Shown: one piece after another, positions 46,414-56,500 of the stretch
Layout of the letters: each line of letters begins with the position of its first letter
Position numbering within the stretch: the first letter of the stretch is position 1
Assembly (NCBI GenBank): GCA_036703985.1
Contig: DATNQN010000040.1
Location: 1-64,000 of the forward strand
Source: Leptolyngbyaceae cyanobacterium
GTDB lineage: Bacteria; Cyanobacteriota; Cyanobacteriia; Cyanobacteriales; Aerosakkonemataceae
Length of the DNA stretch: 64,000 bases
Direction of reading: 5' to 3'
Notes under the pieces: model-generated
Seen by the model: the letters and a program-made list of their open reading frames with translations, nothing else
Databases searched by the model: none
What the model was told of the DNA's origin: nothing
Position numbers and translations under genes: made by a program

Positions 46414-47613
46414 TCAATTAGTAATTGGCGGTACTTGTGGCAAATCCGTATTTTGTTCGAGGTTACTCATGTTACTTTCATCAACTTCACCATTAGTTAA
46501 GAAACGGTAAGTTTCTTGATAAAGACTTTGCCAAAAACGATTGCTCATTCCCTGACTCACTTCCGTCGGGTCTACCAGTGGATGAGGTACCATATCACCA
46601 GCAGGATAAAGATAAAACTGATGTCCTCTGCGTTCTCCTCCTAGCGCTTCAAAAAATAATTGATTAGTTTTAATATCGGCTGCATCCTCATTTTCAGTTA
46701 ACACCATAAATGTCGGGATACTCCGTAAAGTTTGCACGTTCTTCGGAGTGCGAACAAAACCACCAAATCTGCTAGCAGCAGTAAAACAGCCCACGGGAAA
46801 ACGCAACTCTGGGTCCCAACCTAGCTCGCTAATGTCTAGCGGCCCAGCTAAATTTACGTATCGCTCTCTCTCTTCTCCATATATTTCTAAAAGTGGTGCA
46901 TAGGTAACAACTTTTTTAACGCGATTTGGTTGGTCTGCGGCTAAACCTAATGCTACCGACCCACCAACTGATAAACCAATTGTATAAACAGGCCCGGGCA
47001 TGGCATCTAATTCTGTCAGACGTTCCCTGGCATCGGTTAGATAATTCATATGGGAAGAAATGAAATATCGATCGAAATCAGGATCGTTATTTAGTTCAAT
47101 TGCCTTAATAATGTCTAATAGCCGGGGTTCAATTTTTAATAATCGAGCCACTAAAGCAATATTTTGATGGAAATCGGGACGAACGAAACCAGATGAACTA
47201 TTTGCTAGATTAGCAAAAAAGTTTTGTAAAACGGGGTCTTGCCGTACCTTTTCTCGCAAAGGAATCGCAATTTCCGGCTTGAGATCTACTTGTGGCCAAT
47301 ATTTATCTGGTGGGATAAAAGCATGACCTGCTAAAGTTGCTTGATAAACGTTAAATCCATTGCGGAAAAGATAATCGGCTAACCGCCACATCTGGTGAGG
47401 TTTAGCACTGAAACCGTGAAATATCAGCGCGGTTCCGTAAATCGTTTCTCCAGCCGGGTGAAATAAATAATAAGGATACGCGCCTGCTCGATGGTCTGGA
47501 TTAGCGTCGATGCTTTGAATATAGGCATCGATCTTTTGTTTGGTTTGCGTAATTTCTTCTGGAGTGGGAGTAAATTTTATATTCATACCCTTCATGTTAA
47601 ACAACTGTTTCAT
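46414..47613 (-). CDS. Alpha/beta hydrolase
   Basis: The 399-residue soluble protein has TALIFHGFSAKPHQM (61-75) as the HG oxyanion strand, TIGLSVGGSVALGLA (211-225) as nucleophile elbow with Ser215, and LVDPTEVSQG near residue 370 following a His (DMVPHPLVD) that fits the triad. Between strands there is a long cap of about 80 residues (125-205). No signal peptide is present. The family includes serine lipases and esterases with a large lid; the substrate is unknown. It lies downstream of, and on the same strand as, the response regulator gene, 156 bases apart. Confidence 0.75.
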   Translation of the reverse strand: MKQLFNMKGMNIKFTPTPEEITQTKQKIDAYIQSIDANPDHRAGAYPYYLFHPAGETIYGTALIFHGFSAKPHQMWRLADYLFRNGFNVYQATLAGHAFIPPDKYWPQVDLKPEIAIPLREKVRQDPVLQNFFANLANSSSGFVRPDFHQNIALVARLLKIEPRLLDIIKAIELNNDPDFDRYFISSHMNYLTDARERLTELDAMPGPVYTIGLSVGGSVALGLAADQPNRVKKVVTYAPLLEIYGEERERYVNLAGPLDISELGWDPELRFPVGCFTAASRFGGFVRTPKNVQTLRSIPTFMVLTENEDAADIKTNQLFFEALGGERRGHQFYLYPAGDMVPHPLVDPTEVSQGMSNRFWQSLYQETYRFLTNGEVDESNMSNLEQNTDLPQVPPITN

Positions 47614-47769
47614 TTACTTTAACTCAATTGATGACGAATGTTATTTCGCATGGTATGGCAGGCGTTCCGGAACGTAGTAAAAATCATTGAAATTAACTGA
47701 AAAAGACAATAATTAAGTCGGTTTTAGCAAACGATTATTTGACTGGTTTTTATGACAAAAAAAATGCCG

Positions 47770-48459
47770 CTAATGGCTGGTTTCTCCAAATCGATAGCCT
47801 TTTCCATACACGGTATGAATCAATTGAGCTTCGCCATTAGCTTCTATTTTCCGGCGCAATAAGCGAATCAAAGCTGCCAATACATTACTACTAGGCTGTT
47901 CGCCTTCATTCCATAAGTGTTGATAAATTTGATCGTGAGTTAGTAGTTGACCGGGATGGCGCATAAAATATTCTAATAACTGACTTTCTTTTTCAGATAA
48001 ATCGATGGTACGTCCCAGACGATAAGCTACTTGATTTTCAATATCTAACTCTAAATCATCGACTTTTAGACGCTGGCTAATACCAGCAGATTCGAGGGCG
48101 ACAGAACGGCGCAAGAGGGCGCGAACTCGTGCTAATAATTCGCGCAGTTCAAAAGGTTTTACTAAATAATCATCCGCTCCTGCATCTAAACCTTGTACTC
48201 GGTCATCTAAAGTGTCTTTAGCAGTGAGAAATAAAACGGGTGTGGTTAGCCCAACTTGTCGCAATTGCTGACAAATTTCTAATCCGCTGGTTTGAGGTAA
48301 CATCCAATCTAAAATTAATAGGTCGTAATTTTTTTCTACGGCTAGTTGTTGGCCGGAAAGTCCGTCGTAAGCTACATCTACGGTATAACCTTCGCGAGTC
48401 AACACGGCTTTGAGCGGGTCGGTTAGCTCGACTTCATCATCAACTAAAAGAATTCGCAT
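47770..48459 (-). CDS. OmpR/PhoB-type response regulator (RppA-like)
   Basis: The 229-residue regulator has a receiver domain with RILLVDDEVEL, phosphorylation site LLILDWMLPQTSG (Asp52), LTAKD and KPFELREL, and a winged-helix DNA-binding domain (about 130-226) with LSEKESQLLEYFMRHPGQLL and IHTVYGKGYRFG. DWMLP instead of the common DxMLP, and the early sequence, resemble cyanobacterial RppA, involved in redox and nickel responses in Synechocystis. No histidine kinase gene is adjacent; the nearest kinase genes are several kb away, so the partner is unknown. Confidence 0.85.
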   Translation of the reverse strand: MRILLVDDEVELTDPLKAVLTREGYTVDVAYDGLSGQQLAVEKNYDLLILDWMLPQTSGLEICQQLRQVGLTTPVLFLTAKDTLDDRVQGLDAGADDYLVKPFELRELLARVRALLRRSVALESAGISQRLKVDDLELDIENQVAYRLGRTIDLSEKESQLLEYFMRHPGQLLTHDQIYQHLWNEGEQPSSNVLAALIRLLRRKIEANGEAQLIHTVYGKGYRFGETSH

Positions 48460-48718
48460 TACTTGTACTGCTACCCTTTGAGCGCTCCAGAGTCAAGGAT
48501 ACTACTGGAAATGCGATCGCGGGAATGTAGTAGCTGTGGTTGTTAAGGTAGACAAACAAAAGGCGCGATCGCGCAAACTGTTTTCCGGAAGCGATATGAT
48601 ACAGCTTGGATTGGGAATGGGTGAATTTTAGATTTTGGCTTATGACTTCTTGGCTGATAGGCTCGCCTATCATCAACCCAGAATCAACAATAAATCATGA
48701 AAAATCAGTCATTTCATC

Positions 48719-48739
48719 ATCTAAAATCTAAAATCTAAA
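48719..48739. repeat. ATCTAAA heptamer x3
   Basis: Three perfect seven-base units lie just upstream of hisG. A matching AATCTAA run is at 62644-62668 before rlmB. Both are short tandem intergenic repeats of the kind known from filamentous cyanobacteria. Confidence 0.7.
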
Positions 48740-48756
48740 ACCTCAAAACTCTTTCT

Positions 48757-49407
48757 ATGCTGACTGTTGCATTACCTAAAGGCGCACTTTTGAAAGATAG
48801 CATTCGTCTGCTGCAAGCAGTCGGATTAGATTTCAGTGCTTTTCTCGATTCAGCTAATCGTCAACTGCAAATTCAAGACCCCACCAATACTGCCAAAGCT
48901 TTGCTAGTGAGGACGCATGATGTCCCGGTTTACGTAGAATACGGCCAAGCACAACTGGGTATTGTGGGTTATGACGTGTTACGGGAGAAACAACCAAAAG
49001 TGGCCCACTTAGCTGACCTCCAATTCGGTCGCTGTCGGATGTCGGTAGCAGTAAAATCTACCAGTCCTTACCAATCTGCTTTGGAACTACCTCCGCACGG
49101 TAGAGTCGCTTCCAAGTTCGTTAACTGTGCGGCTGAGTACTTTCATAGTTTAGATTTGCCAATAGAAATTGTGCCACTTTATGGTTCGGTAGAATTGGGG
49201 CCGATTACTGGAATGTCTGAGGCTATTGTAGATTTAGTTTCTACCGGACGTACTTTGAAAGAGAATGGATTAATAGAAGTAGATGTGTTGTTTGAAAGTA
49301 CAGCACGACTAATTGCTCATCCTTTAAGTTATCGTCTCAACACGGATAACTTATACAATTTGGTCGAGCAGGTGAGAAAAACTATTCTCTCTACTGTTGG
49401 TCATTAG
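48757..49407 (+). CDS. hisG: ATP phosphoribosyltransferase, short form
   Basis: The 216-residue enzyme starts histidine synthesis by joining ATP and [20 protein letters not shown] opens it; [15 protein letters not shown] and [33 protein letters not shown] are the substrate motifs. At 216 residues it is the short form, lacking the C-terminal regulatory domain, and therefore needs the HisZ regulatory subunit encoded elsewhere. It is not part of a his operon here, as usual in cyanobacteria. Confidence 0.93.
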   Translation: MLTVALPKGALLKDSIRLLQAVGLDFSAFLDSANRQLQIQDPTNTAKALLVRTHDVPVYVEYGQAQLGIVGYDVLREKQPKVAHLADLQFGRCRMSVAVKSTSPYQSALELPPHGRVASKFVNCAAEYFHSLDLPIEIVPLYGSVELGPITGMSEAIVDLVSTGRTLKENGLIEVDVLFESTARLIAHPLSYRLNTDNLYNLVEQVRKTILSTVGH

Positions 49408-49445
49408 CGCTCGGTCATTTGTCATTAATTATTGGTCATTAGCTA
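49402..49445. repeat. GGTCATT-type dispersed repeat, copy 3
   Basis: GGTCATTAGCGCTCGGTCAT begins in the hisG end and is followed by TTGTCATTAATTATTGGTC and further units. Its start overlaps the last codons of hisG, so the end of the protein (VGH) is repeat-derived. Confidence 0.55.
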
Positions 49446-49566
49446 TTCACCAATTACTAAATTTAGATGGCAAATGACTGATATTTGGCTGTTGACTGCT
49501 GTGATTTAAAAAGTACGGTCTAATTTAGACCATGCTTTTTATTGGACATTTATCTAGGAAAAAACT

Positions 49567-50364
49567 ATGTACAAATGGAATGCAGAAGATTATCATCGTC
49601 ATTCTTCTGAACAACAAAGAGTTGCTAGAGAATTAATTGGTAAATTAGCTATTAAAGGTGATGAAAGGATTCTCGATATTGGCTGCGGAGATGGAAAAGT
49701 TACCGTTGAAGTTGCTGCGCTCGTACCAAGCGGCTCGGTAATGGGGATAGATAGTTCTCCAGAAATGATTGAGTTTGCCAAAGATAAGTTTCCCTCCAGT
49801 AAATTTTCCAATCTGAGTTTCCAATGCAAAGATGCTAGAAATTTAGATTTCGAGCGGGAATTCGATCTCATTTATTCTTGTAATTGTTTGCACTGGATTG
49901 CCGATCACTTACCTGTCTTGGCAGGAATCAAAAAAAGCCTCAAGCCCTTGGGAAAAGTGCATCTTTTATTGGCAGCTAAAGGATATGAAGAGACCCAGGT
50001 TGAATTTGAAGGAAGGTTATTGAGCCTGGGTAAATGGAAGGATTATTTTCGGGAACAGAAAAGCAAAAATTCATCGCTGGGTTTGTATAATGCTGATGAA
50101 TATAAAGATATGCTAGAAAAAGTGGGTTTAGCACCAAACCTTGTCGAAGAAATTCCCACGGAATTGATTTTTTCAGGCAAAGAAGCATTTAAGGGATTAG
50201 TGCGGACTACTTGGTTTTCTTATACTAATAACGTGCCGGAAAATTTGCGTGAAGAGTTTGTCGAAGATTTAACTAATCTATACTTAGAGATGATTCCACC
50301 AGATACGGATGGTTTGGTACATATGCCAATGATTAAATTAGAAGTGGAAGCCATCAAAGTATAA
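49567..50364 (+). CDS. Class I SAM-dependent methyltransferase
   Basis: The 265-residue protein has the Rossmann methyltransferase pattern: ERILDIGCGDGKVTVEVA (about 34-51, SAM loop), SVMGIDSSPEMIEFAKDKF, then DLIYSCNCLHWIADH, a motif IV region typical of trans-aconitate methyltransferase-like and small-molecule methyltransferases. The start YKWNAEDYHRHSSEQQ is shared with that group. Substrate unknown. The ABC exporter gene starts 11 bases after its stop, so the two are probably one operon. Confidence 0.85.
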   Translation: MYKWNAEDYHRHSSEQQRVARELIGKLAIKGDERILDIGCGDGKVTVEVAALVPSGSVMGIDSSPEMIEFAKDKFPSSKFSNLSFQCKDARNLDFEREFDLIYSCNCLHWIADHLPVLAGIKKSLKPLGKVHLLLAAKGYEETQVEFEGRLLSLGKWKDYFREQKSKNSSLGLYNADEYKDMLEKVGLAPNLVEEIPTELIFSGKEAFKGLVRTTWFSYTNNVPENLREEFVEDLTNLYLEMIPPDTDGLVHMPMIKLEVEAIKV

Positions 50365-50375
50365 ATACCTGACTC

Positions 50376-52205
50376 ATGACAAGTTTATCCCCACGGAGCG
50401 AGGATTTGCAAAATAGACGATCGCATCGCCGCGAGAGTGACTGGCGGTTATTCTTGCGCTTGGTGCCTTATGCTCGCCAAAGCAAGCGTTTGCTAACCCT
50501 GGCGATCGTATTATTGTTGCCTGTCTCGATTTCTGCGGCAATTCAACCTATTTTAATCGGGCAAGCAATTTCCTTAATTCGGGGCGAACAAACTACATTT
50601 GCTTTTCTGCAAAATCGTCCTTTTCCGGAAGCATTTAATATTTTGTTGGCTTTATTGCTGCTAACAGTAGTGGGGCGTACTGCACTGGTTAGCATTCAAG
50701 GGTTCACCGTCCAAAAGGTAGGTCAACAAATTACTGCCGCTATTCGCAAAGATTTATTCACTCACGTTACTTCTTTAGCGGTACGCTTTTTCGATCGCAC
50801 TCCGGTAGGAAAATTAATTACTCGCCTCACCAGTGATGTAGAAGCATTAGGAGATGTTTTTTCGACAGGGGCAATTGGGATTGTCAGCGATTTATTTTCG
50901 ATCGTGGTAATCGCGATTTCGATGTTTTTATTGCAATGGCAATTAGCTTTGATGTTGGTGTTAATGCTAGTACCCGTATCGGCAATTATTATTTATTTTC
51001 AACAGCAGTATCGCCAATCAAATTACAAAGCAAGGGAAGAACTTTCTGCCTTAAATGCCATTTTGCAAGAGAATATTGTCGGGGTGAACGTAGTGCAGTT
51101 GTTCCGTCGGGAACAGTTTAATTCCGAGTATTTTCGGACGATTAACCGTCGCTACGTGCGCGAGATAGACAAAACTAACTTTTACGATGCGGCGGTTTCT
51201 GCCACTTTAGAGTGGATTTCGCTAATTGCGATCGCGGGCGTTCTCTGGTTAGGCGGCTGGTTTGTCATGCAGAATAATTTTAGTTTCGGGATTTTATCTA
51301 CCTTTATTCTGTATGCTCAGCGTTTATTCGATCCTTTACGACAATTAGCAGAAAAATTCACTTCCATTCAAGCAGGTTTCACGGCAGTCGAACGGATTAC
51401 CGATATCCTCAACGAACCGATCGAAATTCGCGATCCCGAACATCCTAAATCTCTACCGCCAGCTAGAGGAGTAAAAGGTGGAGAAATTCGCTTTGAGAAA
51501 GTTTCTTTCGCGTACAAACCAAATGAATACGTTCTCAAGGATTTAGATTTTACCATTCATCCCGGTGAAAAAATCGCTTTAGTTGGCCCCACCGGTGCTG
51601 GTAAAAGCTCGATCGTGCGCCTGTTATCTCGTCTTTACGAACCTACTGAGGGTCGAATTCTCATTGATGGGGTGGATATTCGAGATTTACCGCAAACCGA
51701 ATTGCGGCGTCACATGGGTGTAATTTTGCAAGATGGGTTTCTGTTTGCCGGAGATGTAAAAAGCAATATTACTCTCGGAGAAACATACTCTTTGGAGCAG
51801 ATTAAAACAGCAGCCGAACAAACAAATGTTGCCCAGTTTATCGAACAGTTGCCCCAAGGATACGATACGGAATTGCGAGAACGAGGAACTAATCTTTCTG
51901 GTGGACAAAAACAGCTGTTAGCTTTTGCTCGTGCGGCAATTCGCAATCCCCGCATTTTAGTTTTGGATGAAGCAACTGCCAGCTTAGATGTGGGAACGGA
52001 AGCGTTAATTCAGGAAGCGTTGGAACTCTTGTTAGAAAAGCGCACGGCAATTATTATCGCTCACCGACTTTCGACGATTCGTAATGTCGATCGCATTTTC
52101 GTACTCAAGCGGGGAGAATTAGTAGAATCGGGCAGTCATGAGGAACTATTGCAGCAAGAGGGACTTTATGCTGGTTTGTATAAGTTGCAAATGCTAGGCA
52201 CGTAA
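50376..52205 (+). CDS. ABC exporter, fused permease and ATPase (MsbA/MdlB type)
   Basis: The 609-residue protein has a six-helix membrane domain (about 30-330) and a C-terminal ATPase: Walker A VGPTGAGKSS, Q-loop MGVILQDGFLFAG, signature LSGGQKQLLAFARA and Walker B ILVLDEATASLD, then the H-loop IAHRLSTI. The layout is that of half-size exporters of lipids, drugs or peptides that work as homo- or heterodimers. A second half is not adjacent. It is close downstream of the methyltransferase gene; whether the exported compound is methylated is a guess. Substrate unknown. Confidence 0.9.
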   Translation: MTSLSPRSEDLQNRRSHRRESDWRLFLRLVPYARQSKRLLTLAIVLLLPVSISAAIQPILIGQAISLIRGEQTTFAFLQNRPFPEAFNILLALLLLTVVGRTALVSIQGFTVQKVGQQITAAIRKDLFTHVTSLAVRFFDRTPVGKLITRLTSDVEALGDVFSTGAIGIVSDLFSIVVIAISMFLLQWQLALMLVLMLVPVSAIIIYFQQQYRQSNYKAREELSALNAILQENIVGVNVVQLFRREQFNSEYFRTINRRYVREIDKTNFYDAAVSATLEWISLIAIAGVLWLGGWFVMQNNFSFGILSTFILYAQRLFDPLRQLAEKFTSIQAGFTAVERITDILNEPIEIRDPEHPKSLPPARGVKGGEIRFEKVSFAYKPNEYVLKDLDFTIHPGEKIALVGPTGAGKSSIVRLLSRLYEPTEGRILIDGVDIRDLPQTELRRHMGVILQDGFLFAGDVKSNITLGETYSLEQIKTAAEQTNVAQFIEQLPQGYDTELRERGTNLSGGQKQLLAFARAAIRNPRILVLDEATASLDVGTEALIQEALELLLEKRTAIIIAHRLSTIRNVDRIFVLKRGELVESGSHEELLQQEGLYAGLYKLQMLGT

Positions 52206-52744
52206 TCGATTTTAGATTTTGTTAACTCTGTAGTTTACCAAAGCGATGCTCCAACTTCGCGATCGCTAGTTCCCAGGATGAGCCTGGGAACTAGCGCAAA
52301 AAAAAGGTTACAAATGAGGGGAATTGTGGGTTAGGGTACGGTTTGTTAGCTATTAGTTTTTTGCAGAAATTTTCGTCCGTACCTCGCTCACCCTAGTGTT
52401 AGATTTGATGATTAATTGGTTGATGAAGAAGCCAATAAATATTTATAAAATTTATCTATTTTGCCAGAATTTGAATATCTTATTTTTTAAGATAAACATA
52501 ATTTATAGTTTTCTTAGATAAATTGTCAATCTTAAACTTATACTTTAGTCGCAGCATATCCCTTTTGGAATATTTTTTTAGATAAGTTTAAAAATAATAT
52601 CCTTTCAAAAGTAAGAGGGAAGGTAACCGTTGGCTCTTTAGGATTAACTGAGTAGCTTTGGCCAAAGCTACTATATCCGTTTGATTAATAACAAACCCAA
52701 AAAAAGAAACTAAAACTTCTTTAAATTAGGTGAAGAACGAAACC
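52206..52744. other. 540-base intergenic stretch, contains one palindrome
   Basis: Apart from the perfect palindrome at 52264-52296, the stretch is very AT-rich between about 52420 and 52600 and has no open frame of note. No RNA gene was recognised. The right end should hold the promoter of the DUF4142 gene. Confidence 0.4.
52264..52296. repeat. Palindrome CGCTAGTTCCCAGG ... CCTGGGAACTAGCG
   Basis: The 14-base arms (52264-52277 and 52283-52296) are perfectly complementary over a five-base loop ATGAG. The left arm overlaps a HIP1-like GCGATCGC. An A run, not a T run, follows on the plus strand, so it is not a standard terminator for the ABC gene. The TTCCCAGG ... CCTGGGAA core is a type of dispersed palindrome I associate with cyanobacterial genomes. 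Confidence 0.7.
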
Positions 52745-53425
52745 ATGTTAAAAACCGGAACTACGATGGCAATCTTGGCGGCGATCGCTCTCTCGATTGT
52801 CACGATTAATACATCCACAAAAGCTCAATCAGACGAGACGAATATACCGGAAAGAACAACTACTCAACCAGAGCGAACCACTCCCACAGACGAAACGACT
52901 ACACCGGAAAGCACAACCACTCAGCCAGAGCAAACCACTCCTAATCCAACCTCCGCGCAAAGTGAAGGCGATTCTAATATTGGCGATACCGATCGACAAT
53001 TCGTGACTCAAGCTGCTCGAGATGGTATTGCAGAAGTTCAACTCGGACAACTAGCAGCCCAACGCGGATCTAGCGATGCGGTCAAACAATTCGGACAAAG
53101 AATGGTTCGGGATCACACACAAGCAAACGATCGACTCAGACAAATTGCCAGCGAAAAAGGTTTTTCCCTTCCCACTGATATGGGCTCGCAAAACCAATCG
53201 GTGAGAGAGAAGTTATCAAGACTTTCTGGTGCTGAGTTCGATCGCCAATATATGCAGCACATGGTTGAGGATCATACTAAAGGTTTAGCGTTGTATCAAA
53301 CTCAGGCAGAACAGGGAGAAGATGCTGATTTAAAAGCGTTTGCAGCCCAAACAGTGCCGGTTCTCCAAGAGCATCTACAACTTGCGCGATCGATTTCCGG
53401 AAACACAACTAGCCCTAATCGGTAA
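52745..53425 (+). CDS. DUF4142 ferritin-like secreted protein
   Basis: The protein has 226 residues from the ATG at 52745; a GTG at 52730 adds five residues and is less likely. A signal peptide (residues 1-27, MAILAAIALSIVTINTSTKA) is followed by a 60-residue Thr/Pro/Glu-rich linker made of ERTTTQPE and STTTQPEQ repeats. The helical DUF4142 domain has DRQFVTQAARDGIAEVQLGQ (about 85-104), FGQRMVRDHTQANDRL and YMQHMVEDHTKGLALYQ, with the two DH pairs typical of the family. Such proteins are periplasmic or outer-surface, ferritin-fold, and linked to stress; the reaction is unknown. Alone, no operon. Confidence 0.8.
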   Translation: MLKTGTTMAILAAIALSIVTINTSTKAQSDETNIPERTTTQPERTTPTDETTTPESTTTQPEQTTPNPTSAQSEGDSNIGDTDRQFVTQAARDGIAEVQLGQLAAQRGSSDAVKQFGQRMVRDHTQANDRLRQIASEKGFSLPTDMGSQNQSVREKLSRLSGAEFDRQYMQHMVEDHTKGLALYQTQAEQGEDADLKAFAAQTVPVLQEHLQLARSISGNTTSPNR

Positions 53426-53586
53426 GCCGTTACCTGTTTAATTTGTATGTTTAGGCTGATGGAGTGATGGGGAGCAGGAAGAGAAAGGGAAGGAGTTTAA
53501 GGGACAGAGAATAGTTGTTTTGTATTCTGAATTCTGGCTCGGAGAATTCTGAATTCAGACTTCATCCTTTATCCTTCATCCTTTAT

Positions 53587-56500
53587 TTATTTTTTCTGAC
53601 CAATCGGAATTTGAACTACGAATTCTGCTCCGCTACCTGGTTGGGAAATGCAGTATAATTGACCGCCATGTTTTGCTACTACAATTTGATAACTAATTGA
53701 TAAACCTAAACCAGTTCCTTTACCAACTGGTTTGGTGGTAAAGAAAGGGTCGAATAAACGTTCGCGGATTTCTTCGGTTATGCCAGGGCCATTATCAATA
53801 ATCCGGATCGCGACTTGGCGATCTTCTATAAATTCAGTAACGATCCGAATCGTTCTTTTAAGTGGGTATATATTAGTTTGATTGGTTTGATTAATTAATG
53901 AATAATTTTCCTTATTTACTAATGTATCTAAAGCATCAATCGCATTAGTTAATAAATTCATGAACACCTGATTTAATTGTCCGGCATAACACTCTACTTT
54001 CGGTAAATGACCGTACTCTTTAATTAACTCAATCGCCGCATATTCTGGTTTAGATTTCAAGCGATTTTGTAAAATAAGCAGAGTGCTTTCAATACCTTCG
54101 TGAATATCTACAGCTTTCATTTCTGCTTCATCTAAGCGAGAGAAATTACGCAAACTCAGCACTATTTGACGGATGCGTTCTGCTCCTACTTTGATAGAAG
54201 ATAATAATTTAGGCAGGTCTTCTGCAATGAAATCTAAGTCGATTAATTGAATTTTCTGTTGAATTTCTGGGCTGGGTTGCGGATAAGTTTGTTGATAAAT
54301 TTGGAGTAAATTTAGCAGTTCTTCTGTATATTGAGTCGCATAGGTAAGATTTCCATAAATAAAGTTAACAGGATTATTGATTTCATGAGCAACGCCAGCC
54401 ACTAACTGTCCTAAGCTAGACATTTTTTCGCTTTGAATCAGTTGAGATTGGGTACGGCGAAGTTCTTCGATCGTTTGTTCGAGTTGCAAAGCTCTTTGCC
54501 TTTCGCGGGCTTCCGATTGTCGTAATGCTTCTTCTGCTTGCTTGCGTTCGGTTAAGTCCTGAATGACTGATTGTAATATCTTTTTGTCTCCCAAATCGAT
54601 TGAAGTCACCGTTACGTAAACGGGAAAATCTGTACCATCTAAGCGGCGGTGAGTCCATTCAAAAGAATAATTTCCTTGTATGAAAATTTGTTTTTTATAT
54701 TGTTCGGCAAGCGTAGGTGAATCTACACCATTTGGTTGAATTAGTGGCGAAAATTCATAAGGAGGCTTACTAGATAATTGTGGTTTTTCGGTAGCGCCAA
54801 ACATTTGTAATGCTGCACTATTGCAATCGAAAAAGTTGTTGTCTCCCCAAAGAATTACTGCCGTACCGGTAGATTCGTATAAAGTCCTGAATTTGATTTC
54901 CGATTGCCTTACGGCTTCTTCTGCTTGTTTGCGATCGGTAATATCAACGGTCAAACCATCCCACACAATATCGCCATTAGCTAGTTTTTCCGGACGACTG
55001 ATTACTTGTACCCATTTGAGGCGTCCGGATGGTGTAATGATGCGGACTTGAAAGTTAGCTGGTTCCAATGTTCGGGCTGACAATGCGATCGCGTTTTCGG
55101 CAATTTTGCGATCGTCGGGATGAGTAGAATCAAGACCGCAGGTAGGGTTTTGCTGCATATACTCGGGTTCTAATTCGTGCAATTCCCGACATCCAGAACT
55201 GACGTAAGTTAAATCGATCGAACCATCGGGGTGCATTACCCATTGGGAAATCATTCCCGGTATATTAGCAGCTAGCCGTTGGAATCTCATTTGACTTTGT
55301 TGGAGTGCTTCTTCTACTTGCTTGCGATCGGTAATGTCGATCGCCACTCCATCCCAAACGATTTCGCCGTTAGGCAGCTTTTCACATCGAGAACTAACTT
55401 GCATCCATTTGAGCGCACCCGATGGAACGATAACGCGCCATTCGTAATTCCAAGGTTGTAAAGTTCGAGCGGAAATAGCGATCGACTTCTCAAAACTTTC
55501 TCGGTCATCTGGATGAATTAAATCGAATAGGCGATCGGCATTTTGCTGAATTTCTTCTACTTCTTTTTCCCACAATTCCCGACAACCAGGACTCACGTAA
55601 GTAAAGCAGCGAGAATCATCTATAGAAAGCCGCATTTGAAAGATCGTTCCCGGTACGTTAGCTGCTAACCTTTGGAATCGAGCTTGGCTTTCATGAAGTG
55701 CTTCTTCGGCTAATTTGCGATCGTTGATATCGGTGCAAACTCCAATCCATTCTCGGATCGAACCATCTGTTGCTAAAAGAGGAACCGCACGCACGGAAAA
55801 ATAGCGATAAATCCCATCCGCACCCCGCAGACGATAAACGGTTTTAAAAACTTTTTTTTGTTTTTTTGCTTCTGTCCAAATTTGGGCAGTGCGATCGCGA
55901 TCGTCCGGGTGGACGGCATCCAACCAACCCCAGCCTTGTACTTCTTCTTTCGTCTGTCCCGTGTAACCTCTCCAGCTTGGCAAATCTCCTTCCAAATCGC
56001 TACCGCTATTCCAAACTATTTGAGAAGTAGCCAGAATCAAAGATCGATAGCGTTGTTCGCTTTCTTGCAAACGTTGAAGAGTTCGATCGCGTTCTTTTAA
56101 TAACGCTTCTGCTTGGGTACGGGCGGCTTGCTCTTGGGTTAATGCTAAACTGCGTGCTCTTTCTGCTTGCTGAAGTTGACTGATTTTTTGTTCCAATTGA
56201 TGATTTGTTTTCGCTAATTCCGCAGTTCGCTCCAGAACTAAATCGGCTAAATGTTCTTGATAGCAAATTAATTGTTTTTCTGTTTGTTTGCGTTCTTCAA
56301 TATCGGTACAAGTACCGATCCACTCGCGCACTTGACTATCTTCATTCAATACGGGAACGCCTCGCACTGCAAAATATCGATAAGTTCCATCAGCAGCCCG
56401 CAGACGATATTCCGTATCGTAAAGTGTTTTGTTAGCTAAGGCATTCAACCAAACTTCGGCAGTGCGATCGCGATCTTCTGGATGCACTGCTGACAGCCAA

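Noticed and set aside
48460-48756. Kinase gene next to the response regulator
   Set aside because: The interval holds only repeats, a HIP1 site and the hisG leader; no coding signal on either strand.
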